This document shows, piece after piece, positions 7,983-16,509 of a DNA stretch of 64,000 bases; the first letter of the stretch is position 1; every line of letters starts with the position of its first letter. A program made the translations under genes and the position numbers. A model generated the notes under the pieces. It was not told the origin of the DNA. It ran no database searches and worked only from the letters and a program-made list of their open reading frames with translations. This stretch comes from Crocinitomicaceae bacterium (lineage in GTDB: Bacteria > Bacteroidota > Bacteroidia > Flavobacteriales_D > Parvicellaceae), in assembly GCA_002723085.1 (NCBI GenBank), contig PBNK01000035.1, positions 1 through 64,000 on the forward strand, given 5' to 3'.

Positions 7983-8064
7983 GCCGAAGTGGCGGAACTG
8001 GTAGACGCGCACGACTCAAACTCGTGTGCCCTCGGGCGTGTGGGTTCGATTCCCACCTTCGGTA
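7983..8064 (+). tRNA. tRNA-Leu (anticodon CAA)
   Basis: A complete class II tRNA of 82 bases. The acceptor stem pairs GCCGAAG (7983-7989) with CTTCGGT (8057-8063), the first pair being G-T, with A8064 as discriminator base. The anticodon stem CACGA/TCGTG encloses the loop CTCAAAC, giving anticodon CAA, which reads the UUG codon. A long variable arm (GCCCTCGGGCG) and the T-loop GTTCGATTC are present. The terminal CCA is not encoded. UUG-reading Leu tRNA suits this AT-rich genome. Confidence 0.95.
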
Positions 8065-8120
8065 CAATTACATATTAAGTTATCGACAAACAAAAAAAAT
8101 ACGATCTTGCTTATTTAAAA

Positions 8121-8513
8121 ATGGCTAAAGTTTGGGGGGAACTTTCAAAATGCCATAGAAAAAAAGTAGGCGCTTTAATTGTAAAAGACGGCATGATTAT
8201 TTCAGATGGTTTTAATGGGACTCCATCTGGTTTCAATAACTCTTGTGAAGATGAGGAGGGGTATACAAAATGGTATGTCCTTCATGCAGAAGCAAATGCT
8301 ATTTTGAAAGTGGCTAAAAGTACAAATAGTTGCCATGGCGCTTCCTTGTACCTAACTCTTTCACCTTGTAAAGAATGTGCAAAATTAATTCATCAGTCAG
8401 GCATTAAAAGAGTTATTTATATGAACGAATATAAAGACACTTCTGGGATCGAATTCTTAAAAAAAGCTGATGTGGAAATTCAACAATTAATACCTTCTGA
8501 AATTGAAGAATAA
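8121..8513 (+). CDS. dCMP deaminase family protein (start uncertain, probably extends upstream)
   Basis: A zinc-dependent deaminase converting dCMP to dUMP for thymidylate synthesis. The zinc ligands and catalytic glutamate are in LHAEANA and SPCKEC, and the NGTPSGF segment is typical of dCMP deaminases. The first ATG is at 8121, but the frame continues upstream to a TAA at 8076-8078 and encodes DKQKKYDLAYLK, a segment homologs carry directly before MAKxWG. No ATG, GTG or TTG exists in that extension. The likely start is the ATC at 8082, 18 bases after tRNA-Leu, or the N-terminus is lost. The end overlaps the next gene by 11 bases. Confidence 0.88.
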   Translation: MAKVWGELSKCHRKKVGALIVKDGMIISDGFNGTPSGFNNSCEDEEGYTKWYVLHAEANAILKVAKSTNSCHGASLYLTLSPCKECAKLIHQSGIKRVIYMNEYKDTSGIEFLKKADVEIQQLIPSEIEE

Positions 8514-10107
8514 AAACTTTTTATTTCTCTCGCCTTTACTAATTGCTTTTTTTTCAGTTATAACTTACTGGATTGGGTATAATCAACATAAAAAAAACAA
8601 TGATGTATTTAATAAATGGAAAACTCTTGACAAAAACATTGGTTTAAAAAAAATATCTGATTATGAAAAGTTGCTTTATATTCTTAGTACTATTGAAGAA
8701 AAATATGTTGACTCTGTTTCAACAAAAAATTTGTTAGAATTATCCATTAAAAATATTTTAAAAGACTTAGACCCTCATTCTCAATATATGCCATATGAAA
8801 CATCAAAAGCCAGCACTGAAATTCTTGATGGGCATTTTGGTGGAATAGGAATTAGGTTTATGATAATTAGAGATTCTTTAGTTGTAATAAACGCTATAAA
8901 AGGTGGCCCATCATATAGGGCGGGCATTAAAAAACGTGATCGAATAATTGAAGTGAATGGCAAAAATATAGCATCAGTTGGCCTTCAAAATGCTGATGTT
9001 CTAAAACTTTTAAAAGGCGAAATTACATCTAATGTTTCTTTAACGATATTTTCTCCTAAAACTAACACAAAAAAGAAAATTAAAATTAAAAGAGGAATCA
9101 TACCTCTAAATTCTATCTCAGCTTCTCTTTTACTCAATCCTAAAATTGGATATATCAAATTAAGTAATTTTTCAAATAATTCTGAAATAGAAATAATCGA
9201 AGCTATTGAAAGTCTCAAAAAAAACGGAATGGAAAAACTTATTTTAGACTTAAGGTTTAATGGAGGGGGGTACTTACATGCGGCTCAAGGCGTAGCAAAT
9301 CAATTTTTAGATAAAAATCAATTAATTGTATATACTGAAGGGGTTAACTCTAAAAAGAGAGAATTTTATGCTAATGAAGATGGTGTGTTTAAAGATGGGG
9401 AGTTGGTTGTTTTAGTAAATAGTCTTTCAGCATCAGCAAGTGAAATAGTTTGTGGAGCATTACAAGATCATAAAAGAGCCCAAATAATGGGAAGAAGAAC
9501 TTTTGGTAAAGGGCTTGTTCAAGAACCAATAACATTAAGTGATAAATCTGAATTTAGAATTACAACATCAAGATATTATACTCCATCAGGAAAGTGTATC
9601 CAAAAACCCTATGGAAAAAATGTAAATTATGACGATGATATATATCAAAGAATGGACAATGGGGAATTAACGACTAACGTATTTTTGAAAGACAGTACTA
9701 AAAGTAAACAATATGGAGAAGGGGGTATTATTCCAGACATTTTTATTCCTATTGACACCTCAACAAGCACAATAAGTTTTAATGAATTTCTGTATACTCC
9801 AACTTTAAGAGATTTTTGCTTTGATTATTATGAAAAAAACCAAGAACAGGATCAAGGTGTTTTTGATAACATTATGAATTTTAATAAAAATTTCTTTGTT
9901 AATGACAAAATGGTTCAAAACTTGCTTTTAAATACTGAAACAATTAAAATGGAGAATTTAATCGAAAGTGAAATAGAAGAGTTAAAATGGAGGATTAAGG
10001 GTGAAATTGCCAGTTATTATTTTAACGAAAATTCAAAATATCTTATTTATTCTACTGAAGATTTAGACATTTCAACAGCAATCAAATACATATCTAACAC
10101 TAAATAG
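8503..10107 (+). CDS. S41 family C-terminal processing peptidase
   Basis: The 534-residue protein has one N-terminal membrane anchor (about residues 7-25), a PDZ domain (about 103-185) and an S41 protease domain. The serine-lysine dyad is visible: S311 in SLSASASE and K336 in RRTFGKG, with the 25-residue spacing found in E. coli Prc. It probably degrades or trims periplasmic proteins from their C-termini. The TTG start overlaps the dCMP deaminase end by 11 bases, and homologs are often next to that gene in this group. The 3' end overlaps the convergent zinc-ribbon gene by 8 bases. Confidence 0.92.
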   Translation: MKNKNFLFLSPLLIAFFSVITYWIGYNQHKKNNDVFNKWKTLDKNIGLKKISDYEKLLYILSTIEEKYVDSVSTKNLLELSIKNILKDLDPHSQYMPYETSKASTEILDGHFGGIGIRFMIIRDSLVVINAIKGGPSYRAGIKKRDRIIEVNGKNIASVGLQNADVLKLLKGEITSNVSLTIFSPKTNTKKKIKIKRGIIPLNSISASLLLNPKIGYIKLSNFSNNSEIEIIEAIESLKKNGMEKLILDLRFNGGGYLHAAQGVANQFLDKNQLIVYTEGVNSKKREFYANEDGVFKDGELVVLVNSLSASASEIVCGALQDHKRAQIMGRRTFGKGLVQEPITLSDKSEFRITTSRYYTPSGKCIQKPYGKNVNYDDDIYQRMDNGELTTNVFLKDSTKSKQYGEGGIIPDIFIPIDTSTSTISFNEFLYTPTLRDFCFDYYEKNQEQDQGVFDNIMNFNKNFFVNDKMVQNLLLNTETIKMENLIESEIEELKWRIKGEIASYYFNENSKYLIYSTEDLDISTAIKYISNTK

Positions 10108-10519
10108 AGGGTTCCTCTATTTGACTAACATCAGGAAAAGGAATGTCATCATAATTCGCTTCGCCATAAACATCAATGTCATTTTCAGTAATGATATATG
10201 TCCTTTTATCACCATATATACAAGAAAATAAAGCCTCGAAAAAAATAAAATCATTAACCATCATTTTAAGCTCAACAAAGTTTTTATCTTTTTTACTTGT
10301 TAAATCTTTTTTGCAATTAGTACAATGAAAATCAACCCTTTCGCCCTTATTAAAATTAGTTGGAGGATTGGTATAAAAGTCATAATTACCGGGTTCTGGT
10401 TCTAGTAAAATTTCTTTGAGTTCTTTTTGGTCAGATTTTCTAAACAAAAGCTGAACTTTGGTGTCCTTTGATAATGATTTATTACACTTTGGACAATGAT
10501 ATTGACATTGATAGATCAT
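10100..10519 (-). CDS. Hypothetical protein with two zinc-ribbon CxxC knuckles
   Basis: I do not recognise the family. The 139-residue protein has CPKC at 9-12 and CTNC at 66-69, which together could bind one zinc ion as a split zinc ribbon. The C-terminus is acidic (DDIPFPDVSQIEEP). There is no signal peptide, so it is probably cytoplasmic. It ends convergently with the S41 protease and starts 155 bases from aspS on the other strand. A nucleic-acid-binding or chaperone role is possible but not shown. Confidence 0.65.
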   Translation of the reverse strand: MIYQCQYHCPKCNKSLSKDTKVQLLFRKSDQKELKEILLEPEPGNYDFYTNPPTNFNKGERVDFHCTNCKKDLTSKKDKNFVELKMMVNDFIFFEALFSCIYGDKRTYIITENDIDVYGEANYDDIPFPDVSQIEEPSI

Positions 10520-10648
10520 AACATAAGTTTTATGTATTTCGCACTTTAATTTACATTATTTAAGGATAAATAACAATAAGATTATTCTTAAGATATCACC
10601 AAGTTATCAATACTCGAAGTTAAGTCTTTAATTTTCACATTTAAATAT

Positions 10649-10656
10649 TACTTTTG
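10649..10656 (+). promoter_or_regulatory. Predicted -7 box of the aspS promoter
   Basis: TACTTTTG fits the Bacteroidetes TAnnTTTG box exactly and ends 18 bases before the aspS ATG. No clear upstream TTG is found at the usual distance, so the -33 element is weak or absent. Confidence 0.5.
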
Positions 10657-10674
10657 CAACTTCAATTTTGAATT

Positions 10675-12423
10675 ATGTATAGAACTCACAATAATGGCAT
10701 TTTAAATATTTCAAACGTTAGCCAAAAAGTTAAACTTTGTGGTTGGATTCAAAAATCTAGAGACCTTGGAGGCATGACTTTCATTGACTTAAGAGATCGA
10801 TATGGAATTACTCAACTTGTATTTAATGAACAAATAGACTTAGAGCTTTGTAATAAAGCAAGAAACATGGGTAGAGAATGGGTGATATCTATTGAAGGAG
10901 AGGTAAAAGAAAGGTCTAATAAAAATCCCAATTTAAAAACAGGAGAAATTGAAATTGAAGTAAGTTATTTACATATATTAAAAGCTTCAAAAACACCGCC
11001 ATTTACTATTGAAGATGAATCTGATGGCGGTGAAGAATTAAGAATGAAGTATCGATTCTTAGATTTAAGGCGAAACCCTGTTCAAGAAAATTTAAAACTT
11101 CGTCACAGAATTGGTCTTGAAACCAGAAAGTATTTGGATCAACTTTCTTTTATGGAAATTGAAACTCCATATTTAATCAAATCAACTCCTGAAGGTGCAA
11201 GAGATTTTGTAGTACCAAGCAGAATGAATCCAACAGAGTTTTATGCACTTCCTCAATCTCCTCAAACTTTCAAACAGCTACTAATGGTTAGCGGATATGA
11301 TAGATATTTTCAAATTGTCAAATGCTTTAGAGATGAAGACTTAAGAGCTGATCGACAACCTGAGTTTACACAAATTGATTGTGAAATGGCTTTTGTAGAA
11401 CAAGAAGATGTTATCCAAACATTTGAAGGGTTAATAAAACATTTATTTAAAACTGAGAAAAACATATCTTTTAACAATTCTTTCCCTAAAATTTCATACT
11501 CTGAAGCAATGCATCGATTTGGGTCTGACAAACCAGACATTAGATTTGGGATGGAACTAAACTATATAAAACCCCTCACAAATGGAGCTGGTTTTAAAGT
11601 TTTTGATGATGCTGAAGAGGTCATAGCAATTGCTTTAAAAAACTGTGCTGATTATTCGAGGAAAAAACTAGATGCATTGACAAATTGGGTAAAAAGACCT
11701 CAAATTGGAGCTAAAGGATTAATCTATGTAAAATGCAACGAGGATGGATCTTTTAAATCTTCTGTTGATAAATTCTATTCTCAGGAATATTTAAGAAAAT
11801 GGGCAAATGAATGTAATGCAGAAGATGGAGATTTAATATTGGTTTTAAGCGGGAATAAATCAACCACTCAAAAGCAAATGAATGAATTGAGACTTAAACT
11901 TGGTAAGGACTTGAATCTATTTAAAGAAAATGACTATAAACCAATATGGGTAGTAGACTTTCCATTAGTTGAAAAAGACGAAGAGTCTGGAGCATTACAC
12001 GCAATGCACCATCCTTTTACATCTCCAAAAAAAGAAGACGCTCATTTATTAAATGATTCACCTGAAAAAGTTCGAGCAAACGCCTATGATTTAGCAATAA
12101 ATGGGGTTGAAGTTGGTGGAGGGTCAATTCGTATACATGATCGAGAATTACAAGAACAATTATTTACTACTCTTGGCTTTACTAAGGAAGAAGCCGAAGA
12201 ACAATTTGGGTTTTTATTGAATGCTTTTGAATATGGTGCTCCTCCTCATGGTGGTATTGCCTTTGGATTTGATAGACTATGTGCTTTAATGGGCAACAAA
12301 GACAACATCAGAGATTTTATAGCTTTCCCTAAAAACAACAGCGGAAGAGATGTAATGATTGATGCTCCTGCTAAAATTGATGACAATCAACTTAAGGAAT
12401 TAAGCATCGATACTATTGGATAA
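10675..12423 (+). CDS. aspS: Aspartate--tRNA ligase
   Basis: A bacterial-type class II synthetase of 582 residues: an N-terminal OB-fold anticodon-binding domain ([12 protein letters not shown]), the catalytic core with [12 protein letters not shown], the motif 2 region [18 protein letters not shown], the bacterial GAD insert (about 280-400), and motif 3 [10 protein letters not shown]. It charges tRNA-Asp. The archaeal-type indicator features are absent, so it is probably the discriminating bacterial enzyme; gatC and gatA elsewhere in the window could serve Glu-tRNA(Gln). Its last 24 bases overlap the convergent flippase gene. Confidence 0.97.
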   Translation: MYRTHNNGILNISNVSQKVKLCGWIQKSRDLGGMTFIDLRDRYGITQLVFNEQIDLELCNKARNMGREWVISIEGEVKERSNKNPNLKTGEIEIEVSYLHILKASKTPPFTIEDESDGGEELRMKYRFLDLRRNPVQENLKLRHRIGLETRKYLDQLSFMEIETPYLIKSTPEGARDFVVPSRMNPTEFYALPQSPQTFKQLLMVSGYDRYFQIVKCFRDEDLRADRQPEFTQIDCEMAFVEQEDVIQTFEGLIKHLFKTEKNISFNNSFPKISYSEAMHRFGSDKPDIRFGMELNYIKPLTNGAGFKVFDDAEEVIAIALKNCADYSRKKLDALTNWVKRPQIGAKGLIYVKCNEDGSFKSSVDKFYSQEYLRKWANECNAEDGDLILVLSGNKSTTQKQMNELRLKLGKDLNLFKENDYKPIWVVDFPLVEKDEESGALHAMHHPFTSPKKEDAHLLNDSPEKVRANAYDLAINGVEVGGGSIRIHDRELQEQLFTTLGFTKEEAEEQFGFLLNAFEYGAPPHGGIAFGFDRLCALMGNKDNIRDFIAFPKNNSGRDVMIDAPAKIDDNQLKELSIDTIG

Positions 12424-13383
12424 ATGCTCCTTTTTATTTTTTATTAATATTAAAGATAATAGCCCCAAAAACACAATAAAAATAGTTTGTGTTGACCACA
12501 TGAGCATACTAAATGATTTTGCCACTTCTCCTTGATAACCATACATATTTGTCAACACTGCTGCGACCATAATTGGGTATAATCCTATTCCACCAGGTGT
12601 TGCCCCAATAGCAATAGCTCCAGCTACAAAACAAGCAAAAAGTGCCTTTATAGAAATGGAATCCATTTCAGGAACAGCTAATGCTGTAATCCAAAACATA
12701 CCGACATAGGCAGACCATATGAAAAATGTGTGAAGAATAAAGGCTATTTTGTTTTTTAATTTTAAAATGGTTAAAGAACCTTCAATTATTCCTTTAATAA
12801 AACCCATAGCCTTAGATCTTAATTTTTTAACTGCTAAAATTAAAATTAAGCCTAATAAAAATAAAACTAACATTATAGGCAAAACCCAACTTGGTAAACT
12901 TTGTGATTTAAGGGTATTGAAACTAGTTAACTGTTCTTGATCAACTTGAAATAAAAAAGTTATTAATATCACTAAGCCAAACATCAATAAATCAACAACT
13001 CTTTCCACTATTATTGTCCCAAATATTTTATCTGGTGATGCTTTTTGATATTTACTGAAATACCCTGCTCTTGCCAATTCTCCAGACCTTGGAATGGTAA
13101 GGTTAATCACATAACCAATCATTACACTATGATACATTAAACTCAACTTAGGCTTATAACCAAGAGGTTCTAATAAATATTTCCATCGATATGCTCTGCT
13201 TAGGTGGCTTAAAAAAGCTAAAAATAAAGCAATAAAAATCCATCCATAATTTGCTTCATTAAAAGATTGGAGAAAATATTGCTTTTCAATTTCAGTTGAA
13301 TTAGAAATAAAAAACCACGTTAAATAAACCCCTATTGCAATAGGAATAATTATTTTTAAAACTTTAAATACTTGATCTTTCAT
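12400..13383 (-). CDS. Flippase-like LPG-synthase transmembrane-domain protein
   Basis: A polytopic membrane protein of about 327 residues with seven to eight hydrophobic segments, including the conserved [11 protein letters not shown] and [10 protein letters not shown] segments of the LPG_synthase_TM (UPF0104/YbhN) family. These proteins lack the aminoacyl-transferase domain of MprF, and a lipid-flipping role is inferred from that family. I chose the ATG at 13383, one base after the panC stop, over a TTG 24 bases upstream inside panC. In related genomes panD commonly sits between panC and this gene; here there is no room for it. The 3' end overlaps aspS. Confidence 0.85.
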   Translation of the reverse strand: MKDQVFKVLKIIIPIAIGVYLTWFFISNSTEIEKQYFLQSFNEANYGWIFIALFLAFLSHLSRAYRWKYLLEPLGYKPKLSLMYHSVMIGYVINLTIPRSGELARAGYFSKYQKASPDKIFGTIIVERVVDLLMFGLVILITFLFQVDQEQLTSFNTLKSQSLPSWVLPIMLVLFLLGLILILAVKKLRSKAMGFIKGIIEGSLTILKLKNKIAFILHTFFIWSAYVGMFWITALAVPEMDSISIKALFACFVAGAIAIGATPGGIGLYPIMVAAVLTNMYGYQGEVAKSFSMLMWSTQTIFIVFLGLLSLILIKNKKEHLSNSIDA

Positions 13384-13384
13384 C

Positions 13385-14212
13385 TTAATTAAGCTCAATA
13401 TTATCAATCAACCTTATGTTTCCAATTTTAGCAGCAATAAATGCTCTTTGTTTCGTGGTTTTGTCCTCCACTCTTTTTAGACAAGAAATTTCTCTTATCT
13501 CAAAATATTCTGGTATACTAAAATCTTTTAATTTTTCAAAGAAATCTTTCTCTAATTTAGTATTATCATAATTATTAAAAAGTGATTTGCAATGCTTCAA
13601 AATCTTAATAAGGTTAATCGCTTTTTTTTGATCATCTTCATTTAAAAGTAAATTTCTTGAACTTAAAGCTAATCCATTTTTATCTCTTTTAGTTGGGCAA
13701 CCAATTACTTCAATCGATTTAAAATGTTCCTTCGCTATTGATTTAATAATTAAAAGTTGTTGATAATCTTTTTCGCCAAAAAAAGCAAATTGAGGCCTAA
13801 CAATTGAAAACAATAAACTAACAACTCGAATAACTCCATCAAAGTGCCCCTTTCTATGTTTACCCTCCATTACTTTATCAATACCATCAAGTCTTATTTT
13901 TAATGGTTTTTCACTAGCATATATTTCATTAACCGACTTTGGTATAAAAACTATATCAACCTTTTCATTGCTTAATTTATCCAAATCATTTTTATGATTT
14001 GAAGGATAATTCTTAAAGTCATTTGGGTCGTTGAACTGAGTTGGATTTACAAAAATACTCACTATAACAATTTCAGATTTTAGTTGGGCGTAATTAATAA
14101 GAGAGAGGTGGCCGTCATGAAGAGACCCCATAGTTGGAACAAAACCTATGCTTTTGTTTGAGTGCTTTAATAGTTCAGTATTTAAATTCGATATTGTTTC
14201 TACAACCTTCAT
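13385..14212 (-). CDS. panC: Pantoate--beta-alanine ligase
   Basis: PanC joins pantoate and beta-alanine to make pantothenate for coenzyme A. The start at 14212 gives 275 residues, the usual length; an upstream extension of 25 codons is lysine-rich and not family-like. Visible motifs are FVPTMGSLHDGH with the HIGH-like nucleotide site, FVNPTQF, the FFGEKDYQQL segment and LALSSRN, the KMSKS-like region. It is followed after one base by the flippase gene. No panD, which would supply beta-alanine, is present in the window. Confidence 0.94.
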   Translation of the reverse strand: MKVVETISNLNTELLKHSNKSIGFVPTMGSLHDGHLSLINYAQLKSEIVIVSIFVNPTQFNDPNDFKNYPSNHKNDLDKLSNEKVDIVFIPKSVNEIYASEKPLKIRLDGIDKVMEGKHRKGHFDGVIRVVSLLFSIVRPQFAFFGEKDYQQLLIIKSIAKEHFKSIEVIGCPTKRDKNGLALSSRNLLLNEDDQKKAINLIKILKHCKSLFNNYDNTKLEKDFFEKLKDFSIPEYFEIREISCLKRVEDKTTKQRAFIAAKIGNIRLIDNIELN

Positions 14213-14246
14213 TTTATACCTAATTCGAGGTAAAGCTACTGTATTT

Positions 14247-14278
14247 TTGGTTTTATCTATTTTTTTTTTATATTTTTG
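14247..14278 (+). promoter_or_regulatory. Predicted promoter of the short glycogen synthase gene
   Basis: TTG at 14247-14249 and TATTTTTG at 14271-14278 are separated by 21 bases and match the flavobacterial pattern. A second TATTTTTG lies at 14242-14249, giving a possible tandem box. An AGAGGAG (14295-14301) lies ten bases before the ATG at 14312 and is an unusually strong ribosome-binding site for this group. Confidence 0.55.
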
Positions 14279-14311
14279 TAGCTTCATAAATTTAAGAGGA
14301 GATTAAGAGAT

Positions 14312-15136
14312 ATGGAAAAAAGTAAAATTCTTTACGTTACACAAGAAATCAACCCGTTTTTAATACAATCAGAATTATCAGAAATAGTCAGGACCCTTTC
14401 CCAAGGTGTTCATGAACAAGATAAAGAGATAAGAATATTTATGCCAAGGTTTGGGGTCATCAATGAAAGAAGACATCAACTTCATGAAGTAATTAGACTT
14501 TCTGGTATGAATATGATAGTAAATGATTATGACCATCCTTTAATTATAAAAGTGGCTTCTATTCCGCAAATAAGGATCCAGGTGTATTTCATTGATAATG
14601 AAGAATACTTTAAAAGAAAACAAGTATTTAATGATGAATCAGGAAAGCCTTTTAAAGATAATGACGAGAGGTCTATGTTCTTCTGTAGAGGTGTTCTTGA
14701 GACTGTAAAAAAACTTGGGTGGATGCCTGATATCGTTCACTGCCATGGATGGATGACTGCTCTAATGCCAATTTACCTAAAGTCTGTTTATCAAAATGAC
14801 CCACATTTTGCAAACTCTAAAGTGATTTTTTCTGTTTATAACAATGCTCTTAAAGGAAATTTTCCTAAAAACTTCAAAGAAAAATTAGAGTTTGACGAAA
14901 TCCCTGTTCAAGAACTTGGGTTAACTGATAAAGTTACCACTAAAGATTTAAACATTTTAGGCGTTAAATGGGCAGATGCTATTACTGTTGGAAGTGAATC
15001 TATACAAGAAGAAATTCAATCTGAAATTGAAAATTCTGGGAAGTCTACTTTGGAATTTACTACTGAGGATAATTTAATTATTGCACACCAAGATTTCTAT
15101 GACAAAGTTCTTAGTGAGAACGGTGTACTTGCTTAG
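14312..15136 (+). CDS. Glycogen/starch synthase, GT5 N-terminal domain only
   Basis: The 274-residue protein matches the N-terminal Rossmann half of glycogen synthase (GT5): MPRFGVINERRHQ, the FMPRFG region, and DIVHCHGWMTALMP around residue 140. The C-terminal glycosyltransferase half that binds the nucleotide sugar is missing. This short form is found across Flavobacteriia beside panC, DUF4270 and glmS, so it is a conserved protein and not a recent truncation. Whether it makes a glycan or has a regulatory role is unknown. Its end overlaps the candidate starts of the DUF4270 gene. Confidence 0.85.
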   Translation: MEKSKILYVTQEINPFLIQSELSEIVRTLSQGVHEQDKEIRIFMPRFGVINERRHQLHEVIRLSGMNMIVNDYDHPLIIKVASIPQIRIQVYFIDNEEYFKRKQVFNDESGKPFKDNDERSMFFCRGVLETVKKLGWMPDIVHCHGWMTALMPIYLKSVYQNDPHFANSKVIFSVYNNALKGNFPKNFKEKLEFDEIPVQELGLTDKVTTKDLNILGVKWADAITVGSESIQEEIQSEIENSGKSTLEFTTEDNLIIAHQDFYDKVLSENGVLA

Positions 15137-16505
15137 GTTATTAGCAACTCCCCTCATTTTTTTAAACCCGAAAACTTTAAAAATAAACATTAAGGTTCTC
15201 CTTACATGTAATTTAATTCTTGTTTTATATAGTTGCAATAAGAACGAGTCATTTGGCGTTGAAATACAACCAGAAAACCAAAACATAACTGGACAACATA
15301 CAGACACCTTAATGCTTTATACTAGCACTGTTTTTTCTGATAGCATTAAAACAGATGAGCTAAATGGTGTTAGCCCTCTTGGAACTTATGTTGACCCTGT
15401 ATTTGGCACCGTCCAATCATCTATTTTTACACAAATTAGATTAGCGCAATCTTATGATTTTAGACCTAACAACGGAAACGGCTCTTTAGATAGTTTAGTC
15501 ATTGACTCTATAATTTTATATTTAGCCTTGGATGGGTCTTATGGGGAAATAAGCTCCCAAGTCTTTGAAGTATATCAGTTAGATTCTTCCTTAACAAAAG
15601 ATTCTTCGTATTACAGCAACTCTCAAATAAACACAAGAAATATAGATCTTTCAAATGGAGTTTCTTTAGAAACTAATCCGCTTCTTCCTGGAACTTTTGC
15701 AGGTCAAACTGTAGATGAAGCAGTCCTTAGAATTCCATTAAGCATTACAAATTTCGGATTACCTATAATTAACGAATCGGGAAACACTTCATTGGATGGA
15801 AATGATGAAGAGAACCAATTTTTAGACTGGTTTAAAGGAATTAAAATCACCACTTCTAATACTGAAAATGGAGGACTATATTATGTTGATTTGATGAGCA
15901 GTTATTCAAAAGTAGCTATGTATTACAGAGATACTTCTGGGGCATTAGCTAGTCATGATACCGTTAGATTCGACTTTAACATAAACAGCAATTGTAGTTA
16001 CTTTCACCAAGCAACACATGATTTTTCTGGAACAGATATAATTGATAATATTTCAAACCCTAGTTTTGGTCAAGACTTGTTTTACATTCAATGTTTAGGT
16101 GGAGTTAATGGGACTATTTCAATTCCTTCTTTAGATTACCTTTTAGACTCAAATGTTATAGTAAACAAAGCCGAAGTCATTCTCCCTTACCAGTATTATA
16201 ACTATGACATTCACACACCGCCTTCAAATTTGTTTTTAACAAGGAAAAATTCTGATGGAAACGATGAGTTTCTTCCTGATTTTTTTGAAAGTAATTCTGG
16301 GGGAGCCGCTGATAATGATTTAAAACAATACAAATTTAACATCACACGTCATGTTAACGAAATTTTAGGGGGAAAAACACCTAATGACACTTTAAAAGTT
16401 ATTCCAAGTGGCGCGGGAATTAGCGCAAACAGGGTGATACTAAACGGAATGCAATCTTCTAAAAAAGATAAAGCAAAACTTCTATTAACTTATACAAAAT
16501 ATTAA
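15099..16505 (+). CDS. DUF4270 family lipoprotein (start uncertain)
   Basis: A secreted protein of roughly 468 residues belonging to DUF4270, identified by its position between the short glycogen synthase and glmS and by the lipoprotein signal LLTCNLILVLYSC with a following Asn-Glu-rich linker. The body is rich in Ser, Asp and Tyr, as in outer-membrane-anchored Bacteroidetes lipoproteins. The start is unclear: ATG at 15099, GTG at 15114 and 15123, and TTG at 15129 all lie inside the upstream gene and give a signal peptide 36-46 residues long; no ATG, GTG or TTG in frame lies nearer the hydrophobic core. Function is unknown. Confidence 0.8.
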   Translation: MTKFLVRTVYLLRLLATPLIFLNPKTLKINIKVLLTCNLILVLYSCNKNESFGVEIQPENQNITGQHTDTLMLYTSTVFSDSIKTDELNGVSPLGTYVDPVFGTVQSSIFTQIRLAQSYDFRPNNGNGSLDSLVIDSIILYLALDGSYGEISSQVFEVYQLDSSLTKDSSYYSNSQINTRNIDLSNGVSLETNPLLPGTFAGQTVDEAVLRIPLSITNFGLPIINESGNTSLDGNDEENQFLDWFKGIKITTSNTENGGLYYVDLMSSYSKVAMYYRDTSGALASHDTVRFDFNINSNCSYFHQATHDFSGTDIIDNISNPSFGQDLFYIQCLGGVNGTISIPSLDYLLDSNVIVNKAEVILPYQYYNYDIHTPPSNLFLTRKNSDGNDEFLPDFFESNSGGAADNDLKQYKFNITRHVNEILGGKTPNDTLKVIPSGAGISANRVILNGMQSSKKDKAKLLLTYTKY

Positions 16506-16509
16506 TTCT

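Noticed and set aside
8065-8120. Attachment site at the tRNA-Leu 3' end
   Set aside because: No copy of the tRNA end is seen nearby and no integrase follows; the adjacent genes are core enzymes.
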